From the NCBI GenBank assembly GCA_007136145.1, contig SLHN01000139.1, forward strand, positions 1-6,707: DNA of 6,707 nucleotides, given 5' to 3'. The number at the start of each line of letters is the position of its first letter. The first letter of the stretch is position 1. The position numbers and the translations under genes were made by a program. The notes under the pieces were generated by a model that worked only from the letters and a program-made list of their open reading frames with translations, was not told the origin of the DNA and did no database searches. Positions 5,598 to 6,707 of the stretch are shown here, piece by piece. The stretch is from Thioalkalivibrio sp. (GTDB lineage: Bacteria > Pseudomonadota > Gammaproteobacteria > Ectothiorhodospirales > Ectothiorhodospiraceae).

Positions 5598-6583
5598 ACA
5601 GGACGCTAGTCGCTCTGCTTTCCGCAGCCGTCATGCTGCTCGCTGCCTGGCCCGCTGGGTCAGTAGCCACGGAAGCCGAATCGGCTCCACGTGGGCTCGA
5701 ACAGATGATTCGCGACTGGCGCTCCTGGTTCGGACCCTGGGGCGAGGTACCCACGCCGGCTCCGGCTACGCCTCCACTACGGGCCGCGGTCGCGCAGGGC
5801 GATCCCGCTCTGGTCCGACGGCTGCTGGGCCAGGGAGGTAATCCTGATGGCACTGGAGGCAAGGTCGAAACTCCCCTGGAGGTCTCGGTCTGGCACGGAC
5901 GGATCGACCTGGCGGCACTTCTGCTCGAGTACGGGGCCGACGCGAATCTCACCTCGGGAACCCTAGGCGGGACGCCACTGCACCTCGCGGTTCGCAAGGG
6001 TGACGAGGCTATCGTGCGCCTGCTGGTGGAGCACGGCGCGCGGCTCGATACCAAGGCGGCACGCGCACTCGGGGTACCCTTGCACCGGCTTGGCGATACC
6101 CCGTTGCACGAGGCCGCCGATGCGGGGAATCTGGCGCTGACCGAGTTACTGATCGGATATGGCGCTGATCCGAACCTGACCAACGGCGCAGGACTCACAC
6201 CATTGCACCATGCCGTGGCGGGAAGCCACCTTCCGGTGGTCGAGTCACTTCTGGCCCAGGGCGCGGATCTTGAGCGGCGAAGCCGCATTGGAGCAACGCC
6301 TCTGCACTGGGCGGTGGTTGAGGGCAACCCGGAAACAGTCGAATTTCTGTTGAGCCGTGGGGCGGCAGTCAACACGCAGACCCATAATGGAAGTACGCCC
6401 CTGCACGGGGCCGTTTCCCGACGGCGCCCGGAGATCGCATCCCTGCTGATCGCGCATGGCGCGGACGTATCGGCCATCGGAATCTCGGGCGAGTCACCGC
6501 TCGCAATGGCGCGACGGCTGGCGGACCCGGCGCTTATTGAAATCCTTGAAAGTGCTGACCAACCCTCGGATGCCGACCGCTAA
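5594..6583 (+). CDS. Exported ankyrin-repeat protein
   Basis: 329 residues from ATG 5594. A signal peptide (MNRTLVALLSAAVMLLAAW) probably ends at SVA, residues 23-25. A short Trp-rich linker (38-50, WRSWFGPW) and a Pro/Ala stretch follow. About seven ankyrin repeats plus a capping partial one occupy 60-320, with TPL-type repeat starts at 60, 93, 127, 169, 202, 235, 268 and 301. Most are 33 residues apart; repeat 3 is 42 long because of an insertion around 152-165. Ankyrin repeats bind other proteins; this one should act in the periplasm. The start overlaps the stop of the HExxH gene as ATGA, which implies translational coupling and a related job, perhaps chaperone, inhibitor or partner (inference). 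An upstream TTG at 5549 with a GGGAGGAG before it is possible, but it would place 15 polar residues before the signal peptide. Confidence 0.9.
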   Translation: MNRTLVALLSAAVMLLAAWPAGSVATEAESAPRGLEQMIRDWRSWFGPWGEVPTPAPATPPLRAAVAQGDPALVRRLLGQGGNPDGTGGKVETPLEVSVWHGRIDLAALLLEYGADANLTSGTLGGTPLHLAVRKGDEAIVRLLVEHGARLDTKAARALGVPLHRLGDTPLHEAADAGNLALTELLIGYGADPNLTNGAGLTPLHHAVAGSHLPVVESLLAQGADLERRSRIGATPLHWAVVEGNPETVEFLLSRGAAVNTQTHNGSTPLHGAVSRRRPEIASLLIAHGADVSAIGISGESPLAMARRLADPALIEILESADQPSDADR

Positions 6584-6642
6584 GGCGATTGCCGGAAAAA
6601 AAGAACCCAGATTGCGCCGGATTTTCGTTCGTCGGCAAGGCC

Positions 6643-6683
6643 GCCATCACGGGCGCATGCTGGTTCCATCGAACCGTGATGGC
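6643..6683. repeat. 10-bp inverted repeat downstream of the ankyrin gene
   Basis: gccatcacgg (6643-6652) and ccgtgatggc (6674-6683) are exact reverse complements separated by 21 bases. An alternative short hairpin, ggttc (6662-6666) with gaacc (6671-6675), overlaps the right arm. No T tract follows on either side, so a standard intrinsic terminator is not supported. It could be a factor-dependent end of transcription, a dispersed repeat or an operator for a gene beyond the window. The rest of 6584-6707 shows no gene I would support. Confidence 0.45.
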
Positions 6684-6707
6684 AACGCAGCGGACGGATG
6701 AAAAGAC

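Noticed and set aside
5530..6477. Minus-strand frame of 315 codons antisense to the ankyrin gene
   Set aside because: Its Ser/Ala/Arg/Pro-rich composition mirrors the sense strand repeats, and it has no domain, signal or ribosome binding site. It is a GC-driven shadow.
6456..6701. Plus-strand frame of 81 codons at the end of the window
   Set aside because: It overlaps the ankyrin gene out of frame for half its length and has a basic, low-information sequence without a domain.

Overview
The window reads as a chromosomal segment of a high-GC, sulfur-oxidising gammaproteobacterium. The best guess is Thioalkalivibrio or a close relative in the Ectothiorhodospiraceae. The main reason is the minus-strand gene at 48-1718. 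It matches, as I remember it, the octahaem nitrite reductase of Thioalkalivibrio nitratireducens (TvNiR), and every active-site residue I can recall sits at a constant offset of 31 residues. Next to it, in the opposite direction, lies a two-subunit flavocytochrome c sulfide dehydrogenase, a typical enzyme of sulfur oxidisers.

Layout: a strong intrinsic terminator (1-30) closes the minus-strand octahaem nitrite reductase gene (onr, 48-1718). A gene-free region of 799 bases (1719-2517) separates it from the plus-strand genes. The onr-proximal part (about 1719-2055) is GC-rich and, read on the minus strand, folds into several helices, including a possible pseudoknot. It would be a leader of about 330 nt if the extended -10 promoter at 2055-2064 is used. 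The rest (about 2062-2517) has an AT-rich core and holds candidate operators. The plus strand then carries fccA (2518-3126), fccB (3139-4431), an unrecognised exported protein with a gluzincin-like HExxH zinc site (4467-5597) and an exported ankyrin-repeat protein (5594-6583). The last two overlap by 4 bases (ATGA). The final 124 bases hold no credible gene, only an inverted repeat.

How the genes fit together: all five products carry export signals. The octahaem reductase takes electrons to reduce nitrite to ammonium (the TvNiR enzyme also reduces sulfite to sulfide). The FccAB complex takes electrons from sulfide and passes them to c-type cytochromes. Their divergent arrangement over one regulatory region suggests a link between periplasmic nitrogen-oxide and sulfur chemistry, but co-regulation is inference. 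The HExxH/ankyrin pair is the least explained part and looks like a translationally coupled two-protein periplasmic module. The most unusual non-coding signal is the structured onr leader. I could not match it to a known riboswitch class.
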